A DNA stretch of 10,289 bases, taken from NCBI GenBank assembly GCA_017936985.1, contig JAGBEM010000164.1, positions 1 through 10,289 of the forward strand, read 5' to 3'. Made by a program: the position numbers and the translations under genes. Of the stretch, positions 1 through 5,481 are shown in pieces (the first letter of the stretch is position 1; every line of letters begins with the position of its first letter). This DNA comes from Oscillospiraceae bacterium (lineage in GTDB: Bacteria; Bacillota_A; Clostridia; Oscillospirales; Oscillospiraceae). Below the pieces are notes generated by a model. That model was not told the DNA's origin. It searched no databases and saw only the letters and a program-made list of their open reading frames with translations.

Positions 1-234
1 ACCGCACAGAAAATGGTTACCAATATGCTGTCCACCTGTGTCATGATCCGCCTTGGAATGGTTTATGAAAACATGATGATCAATCTGAAACCCTCCAACG
101 CAAAGCTTAGACAGCGCGTGATTAGCATTGTCTGTGAGATTTTGCATTGCAGCGAGTTTGCTGCAATCGCGGCACTGGAAGCCAACGACTGGAATATCCG
201 TGCAGCAGTGGAAAGCAGGAAAAACCATGACTGA
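1..234 (+). CDS. murQ: MurQ, N-acetylmuramic acid 6-phosphate etherase (C-terminal part)
   Basis: Only the last 77 codons are present; the 5' part lies before the window. MurQ cleaves the D-lactyl ether of MurNAc-6-phosphate to give GlcNAc-6-phosphate and lactate in the cytoplasm, a step in reuse of peptidoglycan sugars. The visible residues contain the typical MurQ segment (KMVTNMLSTCVMIRLGMVYE, then NLKPSNAKLRQR) that closes the SIS sugar-isomerase-like fold. After it comes the small C-terminal helical region (CSEFAAIAALEANDWNIRAAV), where MurQ proteins often carry a UBA-like helical bundle. The stop codon overlaps the start of the next gene by 8 nt, so the two are probably translated together. 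The family call rests on a fragment but the conserved segment is distinctive. Confidence 0.9.
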   Translation, partial: TAQKMVTNMLSTCVMIRLGMVYENMMINLKPSNAKLRQRVISIVCEILHCSEFAAIAALEANDWNIRAAVESRKNHD

Positions 235-1327
235 TTTTGAAAAAATCTTTGCCGCAAACCTCAGACGCTTGCGCAAAGGTGCCGGTTTGACCCAAGCGGA
301 ACTGGGTCATGCCATCGGTTACTCCGAGAAAACAGTCAGCAAATGGGAATGTGCTTCCGGCATACCGGACATTGCCGGTTTATTTGCCCTTTCCAGGAAG
401 CTCTGTGTCAGTCTCGAGGAACTGTTTCAGGATGATTCGGAAGTTTATTTTCTGGGAATCGATGGCGGCGGTACTAAGACTGCAATGCTCCTTGTGGACA
501 GTAACGGCAATGAGGTGCGCAGGCTCTACACCGATTGCTGCAACCCGGTGGATATTGGCATGGAGAAGTGCGCGCAAGTATTAAGAAATGGGATCTACGA
601 GATTTGCGACGGTATTGCACTGTCCTCTGTGGTTGTCTTTGCCGGCATTGCTGGCGGCACTGCTATGAAGCAGGAGCTGCATGATTTCTTCAACACCATT
701 CCGCTACGTCAATTTGACTGTGACAGCGACAACTGTAATTTCATGGAAGCGGGTCTCGGTGATGCTGACGGAATTACCATGATTTTGGGTACCGGCATCT
801 GCGCGTGGTCTAGATGCGGAAAAAATATATCCAGAACCGGCGGTTGGGGATATCTGATCAACGAGGGCGGCAGTGCCTATGACATTGGCCAGGATGCGCT
901 GAAGCTCTATTTTGCATCCGTAGATGGCTCCGGGGAAACTGGAATTCTGACGGAGCGAATCGCTGCGCTTTATCCAGGTGATGATCAGGCACTTCTGCGG
1001 CAAGTGTATCAAGGCGGTAAGAAGTGGATCGCCTCTCTTGCGCCTGTCGTCTTTGAAGCAGCGTTCTCCGGCGACAGCGCAGCGGAAAGCATTGTGCAGA
1101 GGAATATGCGTGTTGCGGCAGGCGTGATTGAAACCGCAGGCAGACACTTTAAAACAGGTCCCGTCCGCGTGGTTATTGCCGGTGGGCTTACAAATCAGCC
1201 CTGTGTACCGGAATACTTGCGCAAAGCATTCCGCCAACCTGACCGTTATCAGCTGTCTGTGCTGGATACAGAGCCTGTAACGGGCGCAGTAACGCTTGCA
1301 AAGAAACTCTGGGAAAGATCTAAATGA
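227..1327 (+). CDS. XRE-type HTH fused to BadF/BadG-family amino-sugar kinase (MurK-like)
   Basis: This 366-residue protein has two parts. Residues about 4-67 form an XRE/Cro-type helix-turn-helix (LTQAELGHAIGYSEKTVSKW, then a helical end with VSLEELF). Residues about 73-366 form a BadF/BadG/BcrA/BcrD-family sugar kinase of the ASKHA fold: phosphate-1 loop LGIDGGGTKTA (76-86), phosphate-2 loop ILGTGI (186-191), GGWG (205-208) and adenosine loop VVIAGGL (315-321). Family members such as clostridial MurK phosphorylate MurNAc and GlcNAc at the 6-OH, which would supply the substrate of the adjacent MurQ. The ATP-site motifs look intact, so it may be both enzyme and regulator; this is inference. 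The ATG at 227 is chosen because an AGGA site (217-220) lies 6 nt upstream and the HTH begins there. An in-frame start at 128 would add 33 residues read from inside murQ and has no family support. Confidence 0.86.
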   Translation: MTDFEKIFAANLRRLRKGAGLTQAELGHAIGYSEKTVSKWECASGIPDIAGLFALSRKLCVSLEELFQDDSEVYFLGIDGGGTKTAMLLVDSNGNEVRRLYTDCCNPVDIGMEKCAQVLRNGIYEICDGIALSSVVVFAGIAGGTAMKQELHDFFNTIPLRQFDCDSDNCNFMEAGLGDADGITMILGTGICAWSRCGKNISRTGGWGYLINEGGSAYDIGQDALKLYFASVDGSGETGILTERIAALYPGDDQALLRQVYQGGKKWIASLAPVVFEAAFSGDSAAESIVQRNMRVAAGVIETAGRHFKTGPVRVVIAGGLTNQPCVPEYLRKAFRQPDRYQLSVLDTEPVTGAVTLAKKLWERSK

Positions 1328-1329
1328 AG

Positions 1330-1358
1330 AATGCCGCCCGTCTGGGCGGCATTTTGGT
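1330..1358 (+). terminator. Rho-independent terminator of the murQ-kinase operon
   Basis: A perfect 10-bp GC-rich stem (1330-1339 with 1344-1353, loop GTCT) starts 2 nt after the kinase stop and runs into TTTTGG. The other strand has only a weak T-rich tail, but the hairpin could also slow transcription arriving from the convergent gene that ends at 1391. Confidence 0.9.
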
Positions 1359-1390
1359 TATACGCAAATCTCATCTAATCTAGACTGGTT

Positions 1391-1819
1391 CTATTTGCTT
1401 AAATCATATTCCTGTATCCAGGCTTCTACCCAGCGTAGTAACAAACTGCTGTGGGCATAGTACCTTTCGCCAGTGACCGGTCTTACAATAACTGCGGTTT
1501 GGGAGCCTTCGCTGATTCGTATTATGCTTCCATCATGAAAAAATACCTCAAACCAGTATTCGTCGCAGCAGGGCTCAGAGGTAATGTGGCTGTCATGGCG
1601 GGAAAGGTTGTATAGCGCTATCAGTCTATATATGTCATCCCTGTCCAGCTCGGCTGTACCGTCAATTACATCATCACTTTGACCGCTGTGGCTGTATGTA
1701 TGTAAAACGACCCGGTCTACATCGCTTACGAAGATTGGATTGTGAAAATAACCGATAAGGTACAAGAAAAGGGAAATACAGATTATAATGATTCCTATTT
1801 TTAGCAATCGTTTTTTCAT
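1391..1819 (-). CDS. Small membrane-anchored protein of unknown function
   Basis: I do not recognise this 142-residue protein. It starts with positively charged residues (MKKRLLK) followed by one hydrophobic stretch (about residues 8-24, IGIIIICISLFLYLIGY). This reads as an N-terminal membrane anchor or uncleaved signal; there is no good lipobox, because Ile rather than Gly/Ala/Ser precedes the Cys. The rest, about 118 residues, should face outside. It has mixed polar and beta-type sequence, a CC pair (EPCCDEYWFEVFFHDGSIIRI) and a Trp-rich C-terminus (LLLRWVEAWIQEYDL). The start at 1819 is chosen over an in-frame ATG at 1843: a GGAG site lies 8-9 nt before 1819, and the -10 box of its promoter covers 1843-1848, so the upstream ATG would not be transcribed. 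It is a single-gene unit convergent with the kinase gene. Confidence 0.75.
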   Translation of the reverse strand: MKKRLLKIGIIIICISLFLYLIGYFHNPIFVSDVDRVVLHTYSHSGQSDDVIDGTAELDRDDIYRLIALYNLSRHDSHITSEPCCDEYWFEVFFHDGSIIRISEGSQTAVIVRPVTGERYYAHSSLLLRWVEAWIQEYDLSK

Positions 1820-1842
1820 GTATTTCACTCCTTTCACTTTCA

Positions 1843-1871
1843 ATTATAGCAGAATGTATATAGAATTACAA
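1843..1871 (-). promoter_or_regulatory. Sigma-A-type promoter of the membrane-anchored protein gene
   Basis: On the minus strand, TTGTAA (1866-1871) and a perfect TATAAT (1843-1848) are separated by exactly 17 bp. Transcription would start near 1836, giving a leader of about 17 nt with the ribosome site. This excludes the ATG at 1843 as start. Confidence 0.8.
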
Positions 1872-1907
1872 TAACGAAAACCCGTCCGTTTCTGTGATAT
1901 TCTCTTC

Positions 1908-1929
1908 TGGTGGAGCCGAGGGGAATCGA
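1908..1929. repeat. Second copy of the tmRNA 3' end (att-like direct repeat)
   Basis: These 22 bases are identical, and in the same orientation, to 2080-2101, the last 22 nt of the tmRNA gene including CCA. Identity stops abruptly at both ends (GATTTGC here, GAACCCC in tmRNA). Short direct repeats of a tmRNA or tRNA 3' end are what tyrosine-recombinase integration leaves behind, since ssrA is a classic attachment site. Here the copies are only 172 bp apart (start to start), with no integrase between them. This is therefore a scar or remnant attachment site, or a local duplication. Confidence 0.75.
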
Positions 1930-1934
1930 TTTGC

Positions 1935-1960
1935 ATTTTCATCCCTAGTGGGATGAAAAT
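1935..1960. repeat. Perfect 11-bp inverted repeat in the ssrA-flanking segment
   Basis: ATTTTCATCCC (1935-1945) and its exact complement (1950-1960) face each other across the loop TAGT. It lies just beyond the duplicated tmRNA 3' end and outside any gene. It has A/T ends on both sides, so it could act as a weak terminator in either direction, or be a palindromic repeat unit. No coding role is visible. Confidence 0.7.
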
Positions 1961-1991
1961 TGAGGTGTTGCGCTGTCGAAACCGGCGGCAA

Positions 1992-2014
1992 GCAACAGTC
2001 CACCGGACTGTTGC
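1992..2014. repeat. Perfect 10-bp inverted repeat
   Basis: GCAACAGTCC (1992-2001) and GGACTGTTGC (2005-2014) form a perfect 10-bp stem with the loop ACC. There is no T-run after it in either direction, so it is not a standard terminator. It is the second of three hairpins between the two copies of the tmRNA 3' end. It resembles dispersed palindromic intergenic repeats, but a single window cannot show whether it recurs. Confidence 0.7.
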
Positions 2015-2040
2015 ATTTATATAGGTTCGATTCCCGAATT

Positions 2041-2075
2041 ACCAAAACAAAAGACCACCCCGAAGGGTGGTCTTT
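2041..2075 (-). terminator. Rho-independent terminator of ssrA
   Basis: On the minus strand a perfect 11-bp stem, AAAGACCACCC with GGGTGGTCTTT around a TTCG loop (2050-2075), is followed by TTTTG. It begins 4 nt after the encoded CCA end of tmRNA. The UUCG tetraloop and U-rich tail make it a strong terminator. Confidence 0.92.
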
Positions 2076-2079
2076 ATTT

Positions 2080-2101
2080 TGGTGGAGCCGAGGGGAATCG
2101 A
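2080..2101. repeat. tmRNA 3'-end copy of the att-like direct repeat
   Basis: This is the functional copy of the 22-bp repeat also present at 1908-1929. It covers CCA, the acceptor 3' strand and half of the T-arm, the region that tyrosine integrases usually use in ssrA. It stays in frame with an intact tmRNA, as expected when the gene is rebuilt on integration. Confidence 0.75.
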
Positions 2102-2427
2102 ACCCCTGTCCGAAAGCAACTTGGAAGGAACTTCTCCGTGCGCAGTTTGTTATTTACATTCCCTCAGACCGGCGGGAACAAACACCCTACGGTCATCAGT
2201 AGCTTCATGATGCATGGTGCGCTCAAAGCTTTGCGCACGCACGGTCTCCACTCAGATCACACCCGAGCCCGGCTCGTGGACCTTCCGGGGCGGATGCGCG
2301 CCTAATTAGGCAGCGAATGCACCAGTATTGTGGTCAGTTAAATTTAAAAGTTACCCGTTTTGGCGTGGTCAGGCGCCACGGCACGCTATTCCAGCCTCAC
2401 TACCCCCGTCGAAACCAGTACGGCCCC
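2080..2427 (-). ncRNA. ssrA: tmRNA (transfer-messenger RNA)
   Basis: tmRNA frees stalled ribosomes together with SmpB and adds a degradation tag to the unfinished protein. The 5' end (GGGGCCGTACTGGTTTCGAC) and the 3' end (GGTTCGATTCCCCTCGGCTC plus CACCA) are diagnostic. The acceptor arms GGGGCCG and CGGCTCC pair over all 7 positions with one G-U, and CCA is encoded. The tag frame ends in GCA TTC GCT GCC TAA (stop 2306-2308). If the resume codon is GAC at 2333-2335, the tag is DHNTGAFAA, or ADHNTGAFAA with the Ala carried by tmRNA. The resume codon is inferred from clostridial tags that begin with Asp. At 348 nt it has normal size. It lies 41 nt after the cyclophilin gene, in the same direction as smpB. 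Confidence 0.96.
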
Positions 2428-2437
2428 ATAAAGGTCA

Positions 2438-2458
2438 GTGGGATGGCTGGCATCCCAC
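2438..2458. other. Hairpin between the cyclophilin gene and ssrA
   Basis: A perfect 8-bp stem (GTGGGATG with CATCCCAC, loop of 5) fills most of the 41-nt gap between the cyclophilin stop and the tmRNA 5' end. On the minus strand it is followed by TGACCTTTAT and then the first base of tmRNA. The short U-run makes it at best a leaky terminator; it could instead mark a processing site for a co-transcribed tmRNA precursor. I see no convincing -35/-10 pair in this gap. Confidence 0.55.
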
Positions 2459-2468
2459 CGTTATTTCT

Positions 2469-3008
2469 TTAAAATCTCCCGTAGGGATCGGGCAGCTTTT
2501 TCAGCTCTGCAAGCTCTGCACCGTTGAGCTCAACGGTGATGGAAGCGATCTTCTGTTCCTCAACAGGGCGATCCTGCATACCTGTTTTTGTAGTAGCAAT
2601 AGCATCCACCACATCCATGCCGGAAGTTACCTTGCCGAAGGCGGCATACTGGCCGTCTAAGTGGGGAGAAGTCTCATGCATGATGAAAAACTGGCTGCCG
2701 CCGGAGTTGGGAGAAGAAGAACGGGCCATGGAAAGAACGCCGCGCTTGTGCTTCAGGTCGTTCTTCACGCTGTTGAAGAAGAACTCACCCTTAATGCAGT
2801 AGCCGGGGCCGCCCATACCGGTGCCGTCCGGGCAGCCGCCCTGGATCATAAAGCCACGGATGACACGGTGGAAGATTAGTCCGTCATAATAATTGTGCTG
2901 GCACAGGTCCACGAAGTTTGCAACACTCTGGGGTGCCTTGTCGGGGTACAGCTCGCCTTCAATAATACCGCCGTTTGCCATGGTGATCTTAAAAGTAGGA
3001 TTTGCCAT
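2469..3008 (-). CDS. Cyclophilin-type peptidyl-prolyl cis-trans isomerase
   Basis: This 179-residue enzyme catalyses cis-trans isomerisation of peptide bonds before proline and helps protein folding. It has the cyclophilin signature in order: FHRVIRGFMIQGG (residues 46-58, with catalytic Arg48 and Phe53-Met54-Gln56), GVLSMAR (90-96), GGSQFFIM (103-110) and PHLDGQYAAFGKV (115-127). There is no signal peptide or membrane segment, so it should act in the cytoplasm. Length is normal for a compact bacterial single-domain cyclophilin; the last 20 residues (AELAELKKLPDPYGRF) are an extra tail. The ATG follows the smpB stop codon with no gap, and its GGAG site lies inside the end of smpB, so the two are translationally coupled. 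A role in ribosome rescue is only suggested by position. Confidence 0.95.
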   Translation of the reverse strand: MANPTFKITMANGGIIEGELYPDKAPQSVANFVDLCQHNYYDGLIFHRVIRGFMIQGGCPDGTGMGGPGYCIKGEFFFNSVKNDLKHKRGVLSMARSSSPNSGGSQFFIMHETSPHLDGQYAAFGKVTSGMDVVDAIATTKTGMQDRPVEEQKIASITVELNGAELAELKKLPDPYGRF

Positions 3009-3470
3009 TTAATATCTCTCCTTCATTGCCCGCTCGATCTGACGCTTGGCGTCTCTTTCTGCAGCGGATTGTCTTTTGTCGTACAGTTTTTTACCCTTGC
3101 ACAGTCCAACCTTGACCTTGACACGGCTGCCTTTGAAGTAAACAGACAGGGGGATCAAGGAATAGCCATCCTGCTTGACCTTGCCGTAAAGCCGCATGAT
3201 CTCACGCTTGTGCATAAGAAGTCTGCGCACACGCCGAGGATCCCGGTTGAAGATGTTGCCGTGGTCATAGGGGGAGATGTGCATCTGATTGATCAGAAGC
3301 TCGCCGTCCTTGATGCCGCACCAGGCGTCCTTCAGGTTCAGTGTACCTGCTCGGATGGATTTGACCTCCGTGCCGCACAGCTCGATACCGGCTTCAAATT
3401 CTTCCTCCACGAAATACTCATGCCGGGCTTCCCGGTTGGTAGAAACTACCTTGATGCTCTGCTTTTCCAA
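3009..3470 (-). CDS. smpB: SsrA-binding protein SmpB
   Basis: SmpB binds the tRNA-like part of tmRNA and brings it to ribosomes stalled on broken messages. Family features are clear: the N-terminal NREARHEYFVEEEFEAGIEL, the central GTEVKSIRAGTLNLKDA, the HISPYDHGN segment, the RLLMHKREI loop and the basic end KVGLCKGKKLYDKRQSAAER, whose tail acts in the decoding centre. The TTG at 3468-3470 is chosen as start (153 residues). A full AAGGAGG site at 3479-3485 lies 8 nt before it, whereas an in-frame GTG at 3477-3479 overlaps that very site and cannot use it. The product then starts MEKQSIKVVS, like other SmpBs. It is the first gene of a unit smpB - cyclophilin - ssrA. Confidence 0.95.
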   Translation of the reverse strand: MEKQSIKVVSTNREARHEYFVEEEFEAGIELCGTEVKSIRAGTLNLKDAWCGIKDGELLINQMHISPYDHGNIFNRDPRRVRRLLMHKREIMRLYGKVKQDGYSLIPLSVYFKGSRVKVKVGLCKGKKLYDKRQSAAERDAKRQIERAMKERY

Positions 3471-3478
3471 ACGGCTCA

Positions 3479-3485
3479 CCTCCTT
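3479..3485 (-). promoter_or_regulatory. Ribosome binding site that sets the smpB start
   Basis: AAGGAGG on the minus strand, continuing as TGA, is a near-perfect match to the 16S rRNA anti-SD. It overlaps the upstream GTG candidate and is spaced 8 nt from the TTG at 3470, which supports the rarer TTG start. Confidence 0.7.
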
Positions 3486-3494
3486 GCTACAAGC

Positions 3495-3503
3495 ATTATA
3501 CCA
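3495..3503 (-). promoter_or_regulatory. Extended -10 promoter for smpB
   Basis: The minus strand reads TGGTATAAT: a perfect -10 hexamer (3495-3500) with the TG of an extended -10. There is no good -35 at 16-18 bp; a TTGACA is present but only 7 bp upstream and so not usable. The start of transcription would fall a few bases before the smpB ribosome site. It lies in the 47-nt gap after the Nudix gene, so smpB can be expressed independently. Confidence 0.6.
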
Positions 3504-3517
3504 TGTCTGTCAAGTTG

Positions 3518-3976
3518 TCACAGCAGCTTAAAGTCCCAGCTTTCACCAGCTTTGTAGTAGTAAAATTCACTTAGTTCTTCAGACTCCATGACCTGCACCA
3601 TTTCCAGCATATCAATTGATAATTTGTAATTTGCAAGTTCGCGCCTGGGGACCCAAAAGACCTCTCCCTCACAGGAGGAGTGCAAAGAACCGGAAAAACG
3701 GTTCGCTTTATAAAAGAATACCACATACCGGCTATCATTTTCTGTCTGAAATTGCTTCACACCGCAAAGGACAGGCGTTTCAACAGTCAGTCCTGTTTCC
3801 TCCTTGACTTCCCGAATCACAGATTCTGTAAAGGATTCGCCCGGCTCTACATGACCGCCAGGGAAGGCAAGACCGGGCCAGTCCGGTTTTGATCTGTCTT
3901 GTACCAGAATATTACCATTTCCGTCGCTGATCATGCACATATTGGTAAAGATCGCTTTTTCTTCTCTCGCCATCAT
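3518..3976 (-). CDS. Nudix hydrolase (8-oxo-dGTP-diphosphatase-like)
   Basis: Nudix enzymes hydrolyse a nucleoside diphosphate linked to another group. The Nudix box is complete at residues 41-63: Gly41, Glu47, Arg55-Glu56, Glu59-Glu60 and Gly62, which hold the catalytic metal. The WPGLAFPGGHVEPGES stretch and the later FFYKANRFSG and GEVFWVPRREL segments fit the MutT/YjhB-type group that includes putative 8-oxo-dGTP diphosphatases. The real substrate cannot be read from sequence. The length of 152 residues is normal. The start codon overlaps the stop of the HAD gene in the ATGA arrangement. A second ATG directly follows the first (3973), and its spacing from the GAGG site (7 nt) is better, so the protein may begin one residue later. 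It is the last gene of the GNAT-HAD-Nudix unit. Confidence 0.9.
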   Translation of the reverse strand: MMAREEKAIFTNMCMISDGNGNILVQDRSKPDWPGLAFPGGHVEPGESFTESVIREVKEETGLTVETPVLCGVKQFQTENDSRYVVFFYKANRFSGSLHSSCEGEVFWVPRRELANYKLSIDMLEMVQVMESEELSEFYYYKAGESWDFKLL

Positions 3977-4638
3977 TCCACCTCAAACAGGAATTTTTCA
4001 AGACTGTCCGTCGAATCAAAGGCATAATCGCACAGTTTGGTCATTTCCTTTGTGATCTCCGGAAAGTCTGTCCGACCCCAGCCGGCAAAGGCAATGGGGC
4101 AGCCACCGGCCCGGGCCATTCCTACCGCCGCCTTCATGTCGTCAATGACCAGCATTTGCTCCGGCGCAAAGCCGTACTTTTCCATGATTTGCTGCAGCGC
4201 CCAGGGACTGGGCTTGCGATTCTCCGGCGCTAAGTCCCAGCCGTAAACTTCATCCGGCTCTATGCCAAAGTGGGTTTTGTAATCCCGGGCAATGTTTTCC
4301 TGGGCGGACATGGAAACTACGCAGACAATACCTCCCTCTTCTTTCTGCCGCCGGATGATCCGGTCGATTCCTTCGTAGGGCGCAGGAATGTGGCTGCGTA
4401 TGTATTCTTTCCAGCCGGTGTACTCGATCAGCAGTTCTTCTTCGGTAAAGCCAAACCGCTGCCGGCACATATCGCCGTAGCCGGGGTGAAAGCACCCGCT
4501 GATGTATTCGTGAAGTGTGATGGTTGCGCCGGGACGATACTCTTTCAGAAATTCCACAAAGAACGGATAGTTGACAGTCGCTTCGCTCTGCACCACAGTA
4601 TCATCATGATCCAATACCAAGCAGGGATATTTCAGCAT
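3973..4638 (-). CDS. HAD-superfamily hydrolase (phosphoglycolate-phosphatase-like)
   Basis: This 221-residue protein is a haloacid-dehalogenase-type phosphatase. Motif I is LDHDDTVV (9-16) with nucleophile Asp10 and acid/base Asp12, motif II is the Ser in VVSMS (107-111), motif III is Lys142 in RKPSPWAL, and motif IV is VIDDMKA (164-170) with two acidic metal ligands. The helical segment at about 18-85 is a type C1 cap as in phosphoglycolate phosphatase and related sugar-phosphate or nucleotide phosphatases. The substrate is unknown. Its ATG shares one base with the stop of the GNAT gene (TAATG), with a GGAG site 7-8 nt upstream, so translation is coupled. Its end overlaps the Nudix start by 4 nt. 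Such tight coupling suggests that the three proteins are made in fixed amounts. Confidence 0.92.
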   Translation of the reverse strand: MLKYPCLVLDHDDTVVQSEATVNYPFFVEFLKEYRPGATITLHEYISGCFHPGYGDMCRQRFGFTEEELLIEYTGWKEYIRSHIPAPYEGIDRIIRRQKEEGGIVCVVSMSAQENIARDYKTHFGIEPDEVYGWDLAPENRKPSPWALQQIMEKYGFAPEQMLVIDDMKAAVGMARAGGCPIAFAGWGRTDFPEITKEMTKLCDYAFDSTDSLEKFLFEVE

Positions 4639-5414
4639 TAGATTTCTCCTTTATTCATTCTTTCTACAAATGAAGTTTCCTTAGCGGTCATTTCTATCCA
4701 AGCGGGACGGAAACCGGATTTAATGGCATTGCGTACAGATTTGATGTTGCACCAGGCTGCACAATAGAAAGGTACTTTATTTTGTGCCAGAATTTCCAGT
4801 GCTAGCATGCTCGTCAGTGCAGAAGCAATGCCTTGTTTGCGGTATTCCGGCAGGACATCTACTCCAATTTGATACATATCTTCGCAGTCTGCGGAACATC
4901 CGGCAAGACCGATTAGCTTTCCGTGGTCGTAGGCGGCTACACCTAGCACATCCAATTCCTTTCGATCTTCGCATAATGCGTTACTCCACTGAGGAGTATA
5001 GAGCGTTTGAAAGTCTTCTTGGTAGAGTGTACGAAGCTCATATTTACAAGGGAGCAGTTTTAGCTGGTTTATATCCGGCAGAAAGTATTCCCCAACAAAA
5101 CAGACACTGAAGCCATGCGGACGTAAAATATCTTCAAGAACATGAAGATGTGGTGTTTCAAAACAATGTTCAACAGGGTATTTGTTAATATATTCTGCAA
5201 CCTGTTTCATTAGATAATCAGCGGTTTGCGCAACTATATTATTTCCGTAGGATACAAGATTGCAGGATTGCGGCAGAGAAAGGTATTTTCTCGCCTTTGT
5301 ATTGCAGGCAGATTTAACAACAACATTATGACTGCTGAGAAAATCCTCAGGCGCACAATTGCAATCCCAAGCGGATTGCTGTAATGCGATTTGTAGTATT
5401 TCTGCGTTGGTCAC
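4638..5414 (-). CDS. GNAT-family N-acetyltransferase
   Basis: This 258-residue protein carries a C-terminal acetyl-CoA-dependent GNAT domain (about residues 125-250). The core is MYQIGVDVLPEYRKQGIASA (180-199), where RKQGIA forms the pyrophosphate-binding loop, followed by NIKSVRNAIKSGF (223-235), the usual motif-B end. The first 120 residues (including FLSSHNVVVKSACNTKARKY and a helical part) are an extra N-terminal domain, an arrangement like two-part GNAT proteins of Firmicutes. The substrate is not predictable. The GTG at 5412-5414 is chosen because a GAGAGGTG site sits 7 nt upstream and a promoter with -10 at 5439-5444 lies just before. Reading further upstream to 5546 would run through that promoter. 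It is first in the GNAT-HAD-Nudix operon and divergent from the dinB operon. Confidence 0.88.
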   Translation of the reverse strand: MTNAEILQIALQQSAWDCNCAPEDFLSSHNVVVKSACNTKARKYLSLPQSCNLVSYGNNIVAQTADYLMKQVAEYINKYPVEHCFETPHLHVLEDILRPHGFSVCFVGEYFLPDINQLKLLPCKYELRTLYQEDFQTLYTPQWSNALCEDRKELDVLGVAAYDHGKLIGLAGCSADCEDMYQIGVDVLPEYRKQGIASALTSMLALEILAQNKVPFYCAAWCNIKSVRNAIKSGFRPAWIEMTAKETSFVERMNKGEI

Positions 5415-5438
5415 TCTGAAACACCTCTCTTTTTCGCT

Positions 5439-5467
5439 ATTATACCAGACCGGCAGGGAAGTGGCAA
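5439..5467 (-). promoter_or_regulatory. Promoter of the GNAT-HAD-Nudix operon
   Basis: On the minus strand TTGCCA (5462-5467) and TATAAT (5439-5444) are 17 bp apart, with an extra TGG before the -10 (extended -10). Its -35 lies 14 bp from the -35 of the divergent dinB promoter, so the two promoters are back to back in a 121-bp gap. Confidence 0.82.
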
Positions 5468-5481
5468 CCGGAAATTTCCTC

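Noticed and set aside
128..226. N-terminal extension of the HTH-kinase starting at an ATG at 128
   Set aside because: It lies inside murQ in another frame, has no ribosome site, and would put 33 unrelated residues before a complete HTH domain that has its own well-spaced site before 227.
1968..1990. GGTTTCGAC on the minus strand, like the tmRNA 5' motif
   Set aside because: Only 9 bases match and the acceptor and pseudoknot context are missing. It is not evidence for a second tmRNA.
2024..2044. Possible tRNA gene ending in GGTTCGATTCCC...ACCA on the plus strand
   Set aside because: The T-stem pairs at only two or three positions, the CCA is too close to the T-arm, and no D-arm, anticodon arm or acceptor partner can be found. 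At most it is a fragment.
1935..2075. CRISPR-like array from the row of hairpins
   Set aside because: The three stems have different sequences and no regular repeat-spacer pattern.
1960..2202. Plus-strand open frame of 80 codons
   Set aside because: It runs antisense through the ssrA terminator and tmRNA and crosses two hairpins. It is a chance reading frame.
2895..3557. 220-codon plus-strand open frame
   Set aside because: It is fully antisense to smpB and the start of the cyclophilin gene, which are unmistakable. No family features are seen in it.
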